The notes: generated from the sequence alone by a model not told the origin. Positions 12,071 to 24,104 are shown, counted from the stretch's first letter. The stretch: DNA of 64,000 bases from Gordionus sp. m RMFG-2023 (GCF_954871325.1 NC_088777.1:49515366-49579365), one strand, 5' to 3'. Made by a program: numbers and translations.

Positions 12071-12139
12071 GGGGGGCTCAATGGTAAGAACGTTTGCCTT
12101 CCGAACGATAGGTCGCGAGTTCGAATCTCTGTTTTGCCA
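12071..12139 (+). other. tRNA-Gly(TCC)-like sequence in Helitron copy 2
   Basis: This is the counterpart of 2528-2596, with anticodon loop CTTCCGA (anticodon TCC, glycine). A-box-like and B-box-like parts are recognisable and it ends GCCA. The 5' acceptor side is a run of G that pairs weakly with the 3' side. It is probably a captured tRNA head or SINE head. Confidence 0.5.
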
Positions 12140-12990
12140 TAAAAAAATTTTTAAAAAAAGTTTTAACATTAGCGAGATAATAATAGCCCTCGATTTATTT
12201 AACATTAAGATGATAGGAAAGTTGATGGAAAAAAAATATTTTAACATTATGAGATAGGAAAGTGAAAAAATTAACGTTATGAAGATATGAAAGTTGATAC
12301 AAAAAAAAATTAACATTACCAAGATACGAAAACGTTCATTTCTTGAATATGGCTATTATATATATAGATAAGCTTCTCATTTTACATTATTCTTTAAAAT
12401 TATTCGCAAATAATGGTAATTCAACGATTTAACAAATTACCTCCATTTTCTCAATTATTATAAAATATACGTCAAATGGGGTTTTTATATAAACAAATAC
12501 CACATTTATATGGGTTTATAAAATAAAATTTCTTAATAATTTTTTTAAAAATGGTATCGCTAATGAAAAATATAGGATATATAAAACTTTAAAAAAAAAA
12601 TTAATTATATTTATTATTATAATACTATTATAGTTTTTCTTCAAGGTTAAATATAATAACTATTTTTTTTAAAAAAAAAATTAATAAAAAAATCGCGTTT
12701 TACACGTTTTATTTCGGTTAAAAATTCAGTTAAAGCGGGCTACATACTTCTTCTTCAAGTCAGTTAATTCGGTAAACAGCTGAACCCACCATCATTTTTA
12801 TCTCTTTAACTTTTGAGTTTGAGCAGATATATATTAAATAAAATATAGTCCGAGAGGAATAGATTGATCGCCCGCAAGATATCTTTTAAAACCAAAATAA
12901 TATATTTACTTACTTTTATATAAGAGAAATAATTTTAAAAAAAAGTCCTTTCAAATTTTACATTGTTCAAATATCACAACATCATAAACA

Positions 12991-13302
12991 TCATGTAGAA
13001 AAGCGAATTGTAGAGTAATCATATTTCAAAAAATAAGAATAACGACATACATTCACAAACAAAACGTAGATAGAACCTTTAAGCATTTTTTTTTTAAAAA
13101 AATTAAAAATCGGAAATATAAGTGTGGAAAATGAAAAAATAAAAAAATTACCGAAATTCCGAGATTTCTTCAAAGTATGGTGTACGTATCTCGTAAAGTG
13201 CGAGTGAAGCGTTTCGAGATTTGACAGTGAAATGCTATTCAATATTTCGGACTGGGGCATGTCGGTAAGGGGATAGATAGGCTTTCGAACAATCAAAATC
13301 AA
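12991..13302 (-). CDS. Possible first exon of an unrecognised gene
   Basis: On the minus strand, an ATG at 13260 opens MPQSEILNSISLSNLETLHS and runs through SHFTRYVHHTLKKSRNFG to a good donor (GTAATT at 13151). The exon would be 13152-13260 in phase 1. The composition is amphipathic and protein-like and the local GC content is raised. I see no matching next exon downstream on the minus strand before the Helitron at 12368. Either the gene continues beyond the Helitron insertion or this is a relic. Confidence 0.35.
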   Translation of the reverse strand: MILIVRKPIYPLTDMPQSEILNSISLSNLETLHSHFTRYVHHTLKKSRNFGNFFIFSFSTLIFPIFNFFKKKMLKGSIYVLFVNVCRYSYFLKYDYSTIRFST

Positions 13303-13774
13303 ATTTCAAAGGTAATATTTAACAAATTTAAACTTAATTAGCAATTTTTAAAATGAAAATGTTTGGTGGTTGAATTTATTATTTTAAAATTGATTAATCT
13401 AATCACGCATGTGCAGCCACCTTTTAGGGAAAAATATAGCTAGCTCCAACTAATTATATACACGCGTTTTTAAAAATAACTTGTAACTTTTTTATGGAAA
13501 AATATATAAGTGTAACTGGAATCAGTTAACTTTTACCTAATGTAACTTGTAAATGTAACGAAAAAAAAAAATAATAAACCTTAACAACACTAGTATAACT
13601 TATCGATATGATCTTTAAAGAAAAAAATTGTTATTTCACTTGTATGAAACAATTGGGAAAAGATTTTTCGAGTAAATCGATGAGATTACAAGCTTTGAGT
13701 TTGTCCATTTGTAAAGATGAGAATAAATTCCCGATTTCTGTAAATTTTATGAGAGCAAAATTAAAAGTTATAAT

Positions 13775-13920
13775 CCCCCCATAAGATTGGAAAAGTCCTA
13801 TCGATCTTAGACCGGGACCGGACTGATTGTCGGACCGATCTATTTTGAAGACCGTGGTCCGGAACGGTCTTTTTATTTTTTACGGTCCGGGCCGCGGTTT
13901 GGACCGGTCTTTTATTATTA
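13775..13920. repeat. GC-rich GGACCGGTC-word patch
   Basis: A 150-bp island of repeated GACCGG, GGTCCGG and GACCGTGGTCC words, in both orientations, in otherwise very AT-rich sequence. It resembles the GC-rich subterminal parts of family C elements, but no clean termini are visible. Confidence 0.5.
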
Positions 13921-14873
13921 TTTAAGTTTGCTTTACTATTCAATTAATATAATTTTTTTGTATATTTTATTATATGATATTTTTCTAAGAGACACAATAG
14001 TGAGGATTTCGTGTAGTTTGGTTCTGTACCGTTTTGGCCTTCATATATTTTTGCGTTTTCCAAAACAGATTTCCTAGCGTCTAGATGTGTTTTTTTTTCC
14101 GGGATTGCGTTATTTGTACAAGTTTAAATCATTATTGAGCCCCCTTTTTTATAAAATTTAAAAATCGGAATTTTACCTAAAATATATTCCATCATGTTCC
14201 TTTGAATCATTTATCTAAATTATATTAATTTCGAAAAGTTCTTGGGAAAAATTGTCTGAAATTCATAGGGTAGTTAAAACATGAATGGAATACATTTCCC
14301 GTAATATCAGATTTTTAAATTTTTTAAAAAAAAGCGCTCAAAAAATGATTTAATCGCTAAACATACATATTATTAAACATGATAATATTTCGTAAATATT
14401 AAAATCATATAATTTTAAATACAATAAATATAACAAATATTTATTACTAATATTTTGTGCTTACGAAATTTTTGTTTTTTTGATTAATGCATAAATATAA
14501 AAAAACTAACAAACTATATCTTCACTCCAATCGTTTTGTCTACAAAAAAAAATGGACATTTTCTCCCCTAACTTATAATTTTTTTTAAAACTTCTAAACA
14601 AAAAAAAATGATGACTTTAAAAATTTTAGGATCTCTATCTTCGACAAAAAGAAACTTTCAAATATAATTATGACTCATTCTTGGGAACCCAACTAAAGAA
14701 TATGTGGGTCCTGATAAATTATCCATTAGATGTTTATAATTTGATATAATATCATAAGTTTTTATGGTTCGGGGCGATAGTTGGCTTTAATTTTTAAAAT
14801 AAAGATTTTTTATTTAAGCTAAATTATAAATAATACTTACAGACAAAGGAATCATAAAGTCTTCCAAATTATA

Positions 14874-17560
14874 TTAAAATATACTTCTTATTATAGTATC
14901 ATCGGTATATTCTTCAAATCCACTTTCATTGTATTGCTGCATAATGATATTATTGTTAATGAGAGGCCAAAGCGGGTCACGCTTGCACAATTGCGGAATA
15001 ATGTCATATTCGAAAGATATATTCGACAAGTCCAAATTTATCGAATTTAGGGCTCCTTTGTCGTCCGACATCATTGCATCGAATCGTGATAGCAGTGCGT
15101 TTAAGTTTTCTAGCACATCTACGGCAGCGGACATACGATTTAAATCTGTTATTGATATAAAATATTTAGGTTCATTTTTAGACATGATTTTCAGTGTTCC
15201 CAGCCTTCTTAATACAAGTTTAAATAAGTTTTAGTAAAATTGACATCCGTGTACCCTCTTAAGTAGTATGAATTAACGGGTGCCGCTGATACTGATTATC
15301 ATTTATATTCTAAAAAAAAAAATTTAATTTATAAACTAATTTTCTTTTTTAAATAAAATGATCAACTTTGAATTTTGGAGTGATAGATCGCTAAAGCCGT
15401 CGAAGTTCCTTCCCTTTGCATGTGATGAACAAAACATTTATTCAACTTATCGCAAAATATTTTGAGTATACCGAGGATTGTGCTAATTTTTTTTATATGT
15501 TTTATATATATATATATATATTTATTTATTTATATTTAGTATAACTGGGTACATAAATCTATAGTTCCTAACGGGCGGGACATTTTTTTTAATTCTAATC
15601 TAACTGAACTTTCAGATAAATGGAAGTCTCGGATTGGTCAAACAATTTTAAAATTTAAATAAAATAAGCGCCGGATGTGAAATATTTGCGCAAAGCACTT
15701 GAGAGATTTTTTTTTATGATCACATTCTTAATCCTAATTTATTAGAAAAACATTGTTTAAAAAAAAAGGATTCATAAAACTTAGCCTACTTAATTATGAC
15801 GAGGACGTTACATGATGTTTATGTTTATACTTACAAAATTTCTTTTAAATAATAGTTACCCATTATTCCCTTTCGTTATCTCTTTTAAGGGTTGAAGAGC
15901 GAGTAGGCAGAGCCCAATATATAAATCTTTATCGATTAGATCCATCGCGTTTATAAGAGATATCGCGATATTCTGGGTAAGATCTGATCTGTCAACCGAA
16001 CTTATTGGTTCTTCGGCAACAATGTTATAGGAACCATTTGTATGTTCTGCCACCACGCAGTTATGATAAAAATTCACGGATTCCATCGAAATTTTATTTA
16101 AACAATTATTTTTGGCATCGATCGCCAACACTGGATTACGAGGGATTGGTGAAGGATAACAGATTTTATTGATGTCGCTACTTGACAACGGATCTTTGAC
16201 ACTAAAATTTTTATAGGCCATCGTAATAGACCGAATGTGTTGAACCAAGCAATCGATTAGCTCGTTTAACTTCAAATAAATAAAGGGATATAATTTGTTT
16301 TTATATTATATTTAATATATTAATGTTATTAAAAAAAAAGTATAATATCGAACAATATTAAGACAAATGTATAATTTATTAATTTATTAATATCATTTTA
16401 TAACTCTGTCTAAGTTCGGAGGAGTAGCAATGTTATTCATGTAGGTCCATATGTCGAAATTGCACTTTTGATATTTCGTAACAAAATTTTGATGATTCTT
16501 TTCAAATTTTCAAATTCGTTTTAAAAATAGAATAGGTATTTATTGTTTGGTGTATCTTTAATTAATAGAATACTTTTTACTTGTTAGATATCCCTCAGTA
16601 TTACAAAAACATATTCACCCTTCCTTAATATTAACTTTCCTATTCCTAAGAAATAATTACTCTAAAAGTGTTTACAAATTTTTCTTATATTTCCATGTTG
16701 CTTTGGCCTTTAAGAGCTCATCCAAATCCTTTAGCTTAAAAAATGACTCTGAATTTCGACTCTTGGAAAGAATTATTTTAGAAAAGGGCTAAACCGCTTT
16801 GAAGTTGGTGATTTAGCAACACTAATAATAACTAATATTTAAAAATAATATCATTTAACATTATTCAAAATATTTAATAGAAAATAATGAAAACATATAT
16901 GTATATATATATATATATACCTCATCAATTCTAGACAATGCTTCATGAAGAAATTTATTTTCTAAAAACACTGAACAATTATAAGCATAATTTACGACTT
17001 CATTTGCTGAGTTTATCTCACTCTTAACGCAAATTTTTTCTCGATTGCAATCATATTGGCTATAATACTGATTGTTGTTACTTCCATGGTCGGTAATATG
17101 GGTAGGTGTTCCCTTAATTATCATTTTTTTTATCAAACCAAATTTAATCATATTTATTTATTTCATATAAACCTAATATATTTCTTACGTTTTTGTTTTG
17201 GGTGTATAGGAATTTGCTGCCATCATACAATGCATTAGCCTGGTTAGATGTGGGAACGGAATCATGCAAATATGGAAAATGATTTAGACATTCAAAGGTT
17301 AATTTGTCATTCCTGGTTCCACCATTGACATAAAAATTTGGTTCCTTCTTAGGTGCTAATCCATAGTAATGATACCTATTTTGTCATATGCCCAATATTT
17401 TTAATATATATTTTTTTATTAGTAAAAATACTTTTTAAGTCTCATAAAAATATTGGAAAAAAACGTCATCAAACACTCTTTTAATATACAATAGAATGCC
17501 TTGTTATAAAAATGCAACATATTCTGCAGACATTTTGGATTAGAAAAATCGCCATTTTTG
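14874..17560 (-). CDS. Multi-exon unrecognised gene, 3' part (at least five exons)
   Basis: Minus-strand exons at 17432-17560, 17189-17375, 16921-17112, 15860-16269 and 14874-15207 have matching phases (2, 0, 0, 2) and GT/AG ends. They give about 416 codons ending in TAA at 14874. Landmarks in order are LQNMLHFYNKAFYCILKECL, YHYYGLAPKKEPNFYVNGG, NDKLTFECLNHFPYLHDSVP, THITDHGSNNNQYYSQYDC, NEVVNYAYNCSVFLENKF and RDPLWPLINNN. It looks like a soluble, mostly helical conserved protein with no signal peptide or membrane segment in this part. A further 5' exon may lie near 17660-17770 (FFKLLGLIKQKYG followed by GTAAGA). I do not recognise the family; a resemblance to the C-terminal half of a large WASH-complex-type scaffold is only a guess. 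Acceptors include TAAG and GAAG. The first exons lie upstream and were not found. Confidence 0.7.
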
Positions 17561-18119
17561 CTGAATTAAATATCGACGTGTGACAACTTAAAAAAAAAAT
17601 TAAAATATTAAAAAGAGTTTTGATACACAAAAATAAAATTAGAGTGTCCTATCTGCAATTTTTATAAAATTTAGTTAGCACCCAAGTCTGTTCCATAAAA
17701 GTTTAAACTAAAATTATTCTTACCATATTTTTGTTTAATCAGTCCTAACAACTTGAAAAATGTTCTATCCACATATTATCGCTAAACTACTATATCTTCA
17801 ATTTCCAATTTAAAATACAATTTTAAAAACACTTTAATGTAAGGTGTAATTTTCAAAAAATTATAATTTCATTTTAAAATCTCAGGTCATGCCATAATAA
17901 TATTAGAAATTTTAAACTAATTACTAAATTCAAGTTAAAAACTATTCATAAAGATGTTAATTCCCTTAAATCTGTTATATAAATTATTAAATATTTACTA
18001 AAATTAGCAGATAACTTTAATAATGATTTTAACATAGCATAAATCCTATAAATTTTTGTTACAGTATGTTCGTAAATGTAATGTGTAAGTTTGTATCTAA
18101 TTTTGATAAATTATGTCAA

Positions 18120-18600
18120 ATTCTAACTATCCCAGCCCTAGTCCCCATCAGGATTTAGTTCGAACTTAGTTTAGTGAAACAAATCTAGTCCTAGGCCTCA
18201 TGTTTACTAAACCTATCCATCTTATATTTACAAAGTCTAGTCATTTCATATACTCCACATTACCTAGCTTATCATATAGGTAAAATATGACATAACAATT
18301 ACTTATACCTGTCATAATCAATATCAAGCCTTACCCCGTATACTTAATTTGAGTAATATGTAACAAACCCTTGTCTTATCCAAGCTTCAATTTATTTCAG
18401 GCTTTAGTCCAGCCTGGTTTCAGTAAAATATATCGAATATAGTTATTTCATATATCTACCATTCTTTGACCCCTATCCATCTTACCACATACCATAACTT
18501 TGTATATATATCTAAACGTATAATACTATTACTTAGTGTCAGGCCTTACTCAGGCAGAACCTATTTTAGCTAATCCTGCGGAAGGTGACCAAAATATAGT
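18120..18600. repeat. Diverged tandem duplication (about 260-290 bp units)
   Basis: Two halves share an ordered set of words: TTAGT(C/T)...AGTTTAGTGAAAC/TTTCAGTAAAAT, CATTTCATATA, CCTATCCATCTTA, CAATTACTTA/TATTACTTA, and AAGCCTTACCC/AGGCCTTACTC. The C content is higher than in the surroundings. No coding frame is visible. Confidence 0.4.
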
Positions 18601-19559
18601 TATAACTCTTATAATTACTAATCAATAAAATAAATTGATCGTTTGTATATACTTAGACTTTCCTCGGGTTCCTAGTCTTCTAGTCGTCAGATGCGGAAAT
18701 TGTTGTCTAATTATCTGATTAAACATTGAATAGAAATTTGTTAAATGAATATTAAATTTTCTAAACATATCTAATCCTGATTATCTAATGTCTATTAATC
18801 AAACATTTATACTTATTGGTTCTTATAAAATCATCAACTCCACCGCTTTAAGGAAATATTTCGATTGAAATTTCTTAAATAAATTGCGAATAATAGTTAT
18901 TGATTTTTTTAACTTACTTTTCCTAAACTAGCCGCGTTTACGGGTGACATAAAATTTTTCCCGCAAAATTCCAAATAATTGGAATACAAGGAACACCTGG
19001 GAAAACAGCTACCAACTTTGATCTCGTAGTTACTTTCCAACCTAACAGATATAGGATTCAATTTAAAATTTTTAACATATATACATAATATGGAAAATTT
19101 GGTAAAGTCAAATTTTTTTTTTCTCTAGTTCTCCATTACAGGTATTTCTACGCCCTGCCCTCCCTAAGCCAAAGTCGAAATTAACCTATATGAATTTAAC
19201 TCCTACTAACCCCTTCCTCCCCCCTAGAAAAAAATTAAAAATAACAGAAAAAAACGAAATCCAAATTAAAATTAGCAAAGAAAGGAAATTCAATTAGCAA
19301 TACATTCTACTCTCCTTCCACACAATTCCAAACTTCAATAATGATCCTGTGTTATAAAATCCACCCTCTGAGTAGGAGTCCATTCTTAACAGAGGGGTCA
19401 TTTAAGAATGCAAAAATTATATGGTGCCAAGCTGATAAGCTTAAAAATATAAATTATGAGATTTATGAAAAAAAATTATAACGGTTATATGTATACCTGG
19501 AAAATCAGATTTAAGCAAATTCCATTATTAATGGGAAAATATAGTGAGAAAAGGAGTAT

Positions 19560-20240
19560 TAATTTTATGTGTGATGTTGGTATTGGAGAAAGCATTCGAT
19601 AAAACTCCAAGAATTGATATGGTGAAGTTTAAGTAACACATTGGATATCCAGGAATGATATATACACAAACGATATGCAGAATAATGAACAGCTTCCCTT
19701 ATAGATGTTTCAATCCACCAGGGATAAACATTTTATTCATTCTTATTTATTATGATAATGTAGGCCATTATTATGGATATGTTATCGATGACATGTCGTG
19801 ATATGTTCGTAGTAAATATAAAATGGCGGAATTTGAAGAATGTAAATGAATGTTTAGAATACGATTTGAAAGTTAGCAAATAGGGATTAAATGAAAATAT
19901 GAGAATACAAATACGACAATGACACAGATATAAGCATCTAATAATCGAGGCTAAAATCTTTAAATATTCTGGATCTACAATAGAAGTTATATAAATATAT
20001 CGATCAATTGAAGCAAGGGCTATTTTCAATAGAAAACGTGAGTTATCCTGAACAAAAATAGTTCCCTACTTCTAAGAAGCATATTATAAATCAGTTATAA
20101 TACCTACCATGGAGAGACGTGCCACTGAAATGGATAATAGATTGGCTTCTTCAATGGAGTGAGAATGTTAAGGTTATAACGGGTTTGACTCCCAACAAAT
20201 CGCGTTCTTAAAATTAGGGCCACGAAAAGCATAAGGCGAT
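19560..20240 (+). mobile_element. Decayed LINE (reverse transcriptase remnants)
   Basis: A plus-strand piece reads VLEKAFDKTPRIDMVKFK followed by HIGYPGMIYTQTICRIMNS. This corresponds to the LINE reverse-transcriptase motif in which EKAFDRVPR precedes the next helix. About 400 bp further on, FKYSGSTIEV matches the FKYLGS motif near the end of the same domain. Many stops and shifts interrupt it, so it is an old copy. Confidence 0.6.
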
Positions 20241-20249
20241 CTAATAAGG

Positions 20250-21340
20250 ACAAACAACGCCTACATCAAAGACAAAAATCGGGGACAATATGCCTGAGAT
20301 TTACCCCCCCCCCCCCCATGATACACGCCCTAGTATATTTTTAACTATTGGGAGCCTACTCCCTATTCGCTCTTAAATATATTTGAGCAAATGAATCCGC
20401 TCCCCTCCCCCACCTAATTTCATGTAAACACTGAATACAAGTACATTGATGAAGACTGAGATGATATGGGACGTGGCAATGACAAATATGTTAGAAAGAA
20501 AAATGGGAAGAAACAAAACTAAGATGCCCTGCACATAATATTTTTTTTCTTTAGGCAACCACGTTAAAACAAGTGAGCCCACTAGTCAAATATGTAAATG
20601 TATTTAATAACCCCATTATATAAATTTACGACTCAATGTGGACAATGACACTAAAACTATATTACTTATATAATATAAATAATAGCGACTTAAGAAATTA
20701 TTTTCTGTAAAACTAATTATTGTATTTATTTTATTTATTTATTTACCATTTTAAAGTCAGAGGAGTCGAATGAGGTACCCGGTTATTCATATTTGAAATT
20801 TCTTCCTTTTTTTGTGTGTCATAAAATGATTGGGAACAGTGAAAAAAATTAAATAATCAGTGATGATTTGATAAAATTAAGCAAAATTTTTCTCAAATTT
20901 TGGGGGTAAATAAAGATATTTAAAAAATAATAAAATAGGTATAAAATAAAATAAATTATTATTATTATTTTAAATTTTCATGTTTTTTTGGACAATTTTG
21001 TCTTTATAACAATAATCAATTTTATCTATCTCTTTTTTTTTATGAAGAAAGTAAATTTTTTTTTTACCTGTAGAGAAAGGCATGGTTACGCATAAATTAT
21101 ATTTATTGAAAATATATTTATTTTTTTTATAGTTAAATTGAAAAATTTTCGGACAAACTAAGAGGAAAATAAAAAGGATAAATAATAAATATAAATAAAA
21201 TAATTAGAATTATTCTTGCTTTAGGGTCTCATCCAGAAAGTTGAAAACCTTTTTTTGGTTTAACGGTAATTTATTAAGATATAAACTAATGATGTTTAGC
21301 ATTTATTACAAACTGGATTGACAATTCGTTAATTAAAAGT
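20250..21340. other. AT-rich stretch with no gene recognised
   Basis: It contains a C run at 20306-20320 and AT-rich sequence otherwise. I see no convincing exon or transposon end. Confidence 0.4.
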
Positions 21341-21354
21341 AAGTGTACATGCAT

Positions 21355-21419
21355 GGGAGGTCAGCTGTAGAGTCGTTTCGTGGTAGCGAACCCCAAAATG
21401 AAGCTACAGCTGACTCCTC
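21355..21419. other. Strong hairpin (AGCTGTAG / CTACAGCT arms)
   Basis: TCAGCTGTAG (21361-21370) and CTACAGCTGA (21404-21413) form a perfect 10-bp stem, extended outward by GAGG/CTCC with a 2-nt bulge. The loop is about 33 nt and GC-richer than the surroundings. It could be a structured RNA or the core of an inverted-repeat element; no flanking duplication is evident. Confidence 0.45.
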
Positions 21420-21527
21420 TTTATGGAATACTTTTAAATGTGATGAATGATGAATCGTTAATCTAATGGAATATTACAAATCATTCGATATAACTTTCCA
21501 AAAAAAAAACTCGGGATAGTTTGATAA

Positions 21528-21670
21528 GGCGCACAAATTGAGCGCGTTATCTTAAAAAAAATACGCTACGTATTCTTTGTTTAAATTGAGTTTGCTTAAC
21601 AAACCAGTTTGTCTCTTTTAAATGGTTTCTAACGTCATTGGGTAATTTAAACCAATTTGCTCGATACAAT
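21528..21670. mobile_element. MITE family B, shortened copy
   Basis: It starts GGCGCACAAATTGAGCGCG and contains CTTTGTTTAAATTGAG and AAATGGTTTCTAACGTCATT, in the same order as the longer copy at 56384-56967 read on the other strand. The middle is missing, so this is an internal-deletion derivative. Confidence 0.6.
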
Positions 21671-22131
21671 CTGAAATAAATTATATCCGCTAGACCCCTC
21701 ATTTACGGTTAACTCGAATTCGTGGGCGGAATGTTCAAAATTTTGTGCTAATCATGATTGAGGAGCGAAGCGCTCAGACTTGCGCTGACGTTAAAATATT
21801 ATTTAATTATATTTATTGCCTTTTTTTTGTCATGTGAAATCATTCAATCGTAACGTTAAATCTTTTATATAAAAAAGAAAAATAATATTATTTGTCGCCT
21901 ATTAGTCTCTAATTAAAAAAAAACAAATTTGTCATAAATTTTTTTTGGATTGTAGTATTTTTATTTATTTATTGTTTGACATTTATTTTTAAGGTTTTTC
22001 CTCTTATAATTTTTATCCATCAATATTAGCCCTAAAGTAAGTTTTAAAGTTTTGTTTCGAAAATTATATTTTTTGTATTCATTTTTTTTTGAGAAAATTA
22101 TCGGATATTTTCATATTTTCATCTAAATATT

Positions 22132-22380
22132 TTATTTTTTGTAAAAATTATAAGAATTATTCCCTGGACCAATGGTCTCCCACTCGCTTGGGACTATACC
22201 TGTGTCGAATTTGTCCGTCAAGTCTAATCTCTCATTTTCTGCCATCGAAATGGCCAAAATCCTTAAAAAAAACAAATATGCTTGCCTCGCCAACACCGTG
22301 TTTATTCCAAGGAAGTGATGCTCTTTCAATTTCTTTAAAATCATTTTCTAGGATGATATGGACCTTTTTTTAAAAAATAA
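22132..22380 (-). pseudogene. Protein-like fragment spread over two frames
   Basis: The minus strand reads VHIILENDFKEIERASLPWN and then GVGEASIFVFFKDFGHFDGR in one frame. A second frame continues NERLDLTDKFDT up to a possible donor (GTATAG). The sequence looks coding but changes frame without a clear intron, so it may be a broken gene piece. The VFF...HFDGR part is vaguely like an RNA-recognition fold, which is not enough to assign. Confidence 0.3.
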
Positions 22381-22746
22381 TTTTCTTCTTCTCAGTTCTC
22401 TTTTATGTTAATAGATTTACACATATATATTTTTTTAAAAAATTTACTTTTAATATATGCTTATTTGTTTTTTAACATATATTTTTAATCATTGAGTTTA
22501 TATATCCTATTTTAAATTTAATAAAATTGAATTTCTATAAAAAAAAAAGAAATATTTCTTAAAATAAAATATCCCACTTTTCTACCTTCCTTCCCCCGAT
22601 TAAGATTATTTTTATCATCTATTGATAATAATAATAAAAAAATTGAGAAAAGTTAATAAATTTTAATTTTAAAATATTTCCCATTATTATTTAAATTATG
22701 CTCGATTAATTTAAACTTGGTTACATTAAAAAAATTGACAGAGGCG

Positions 22747-22966
22747 TAGTGTTGTTAAAAGGCTCTATTTGAGCCGATTTTTAAAAACGGCTTACTCAAT
22801 GTTTCATTCAGAAAAATATTATGCAAGCCTAAAGATTTTGTTCATAGATGACACAAAGGTTTGGGCATCTATTAACAAAATTTCGAGACCTAGGGCAATA
22901 TTTTTCCGGCTAAAATATTGAGTTAGCCGTTTTCAAAAATCGGCACAAATCTAGCCGTCAACACTA
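22747..22966 (+). mobile_element. hAT-like MITE family A, full-length copy
   Basis: It runs from TAGTGTTGTTAAAAGGCTC to CCGTCAACACTA with about 60-bp inverted ends. The core contains GCAAGCCTAAAGATTTTG and CAAAGGTTTGGGCATC. No clear 8-bp flanking repeat is preserved. Confidence 0.85.
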
Positions 22967-23548
22967 CGGTAGGCGTATCCAGGATTTTAGAAGGAGGAAG
23001 GAGGAGTAAAGATTTTGAATTTTAGTCGTTAACTTTACTAAAATTTTTTTGTTTCATATTCTTCCTTATAAATGATATGTTGTTATATATATTTTTTCTG
23101 GGGAGAGGGTGGTTGGATGGTAAGTGTGTATAGGGAAGGAAGGAGGGGGGGGGGAGGATTTTTATTAGCTTTTAAAATGATATTTATACGAAAACAGGCA
23201 AATTCGCAATGAGAAATGAAAATTTCCTATTTCCCCCCACCCCATTGGTCACGCGCTTGGTCGGGTGTGGGTTGTCTTGGGCAAATGTTTAAAATGAATT
23301 TAAAGATATATATTCTTTAATCATTTGATCCATTTCTATCAAGACGGTTAGTTTTACACTTTTTAAAAAAAAAGCGCCAAAAAGTATGGCGTTTAATTTT
23401 TTTTTAACATTCGGCTAATGTCCGACCACACATCTTTGTAAGTTCAAAGAAAGACGAAAACCATTGTTTATCATTATCAATATTTTTGCAGAATTGATAA
23501 TTATACAAATTATCAATTTTTATATAAAATAAAAAAAAATATAAACTT

Positions 23549-24104
23549 TTATGCTCGAACTCTTAAAATTTGGTTTTTCTTGTTATTTCCGGTTTTAAAA
23601 AATATTTCTAAGTTTTTTTTGAAATCCCTCAGATTAGTGTTTGAAGATGATTTGCCAATTTTAGATATTTTGTCAATATTAGGTATATCACCCACTCTTT
23701 CATGGTTAAGAGTCCTCTTAGTTCTTCTAAGAGTAGAGACAGATGTTTTAGTTAGTTTGGATGCACTTTCCTCTTCATTTACCTTGGTTATTGTTATAAC
23801 TTCAACCGGAAGTATATATTTCATGAAATTTTTCACCCACATTCTCTCTGTTATTTGTTAATATTTCAACAATATCGTTTGCTCTATTCCTAACCTCCCA
23901 TAAATCCATATCAATTATTTGTAGCATTTTGCTAAAATCATATGCAATCAAAAATAAACACATTGAATTGATATTAAAAATTGTGGCTTGATAATAGTCT
24001 GCAAAAAATTCTTTCAGCATCTGCAGAATCTTTTTTCTTGCTTGATATATAAAATTCCAGTGCTGCAAATGTACAACATTATATAGTTCAATAAAGAGTT
24101 TCAC
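23549..24104 (-). CDS. Possible exon(s) of an unrecognised gene
   Basis: Two overlapping minus-strand frames look like one protein. The first (24104 to 23802) reads LFIELYNVVHLQHWNFIYQA and continues with an alpha-helical, leucine- and methionine-rich sequence to ENVGEKFHEIY. The second (from 23842 to 23549) continues as YILPVEVITITKVNEEE and a charged, serine-rich tail. The frame changes by one base in the overlap, so there is either a small intron, a frameshift or an assembly error. The first exon starts directly after a possible acceptor (TTACGCAG) that sits at the edge of a family A MITE remnant. The function is unknown. Confidence 0.4.

Larger units (their letters stand above)
10145..12340. 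repeat. Inverted repeat inside Helitron copy 2 (arms about 290 bp)
   Basis: The left arm (about 10145-10440) is the diverged reverse complement of the right arm (about 12050-12340). Shared parts include the GAACGTTTTCGTATCTTGGT block, the repeated TCTATCAACTTTCCTATC motif, and the tRNA-like stretch with its G run. The same arrangement occurs in copy 1 at about 275-560 and 2510-2790. The left arm may be the remains of a second Helitron 5' end inserted in the opposite orientation. Confidence 0.75.
8625..12368 (-). mobile_element. Helitron copy 2, both ends intact, internally deleted
   Basis: This is a 3,744-bp rolling-circle DNA transposon read on the minus strand. The 5' end at 12368 begins TCTATATATATAATAG, preceded by a host A. 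The 3' end at 8625 reads CTAG, followed by a host T, so the insertion fell between A and T as is standard for Helitrons. Just before CTAG is a hairpin (arms CCCGTCA and TGACGGG, 8636-8653), the typical Helitron 3' terminator. The coding part at 8726-9745 covers only the N-terminal region of the Rep/helicase protein. No HUH nuclease or helicase motif is present, so it should depend on a full-length relative. The 5' half carries an inverted repeat (about 10145-10440 against 12050-12340), tRNA-like stretches and a tandem array. Confidence 0.9.

Noticed and set aside
14929-15234. Plus-strand 101-codon frame
   Set aside because: It is the antisense of the last exon of the minus-strand gene at 14874-17560.
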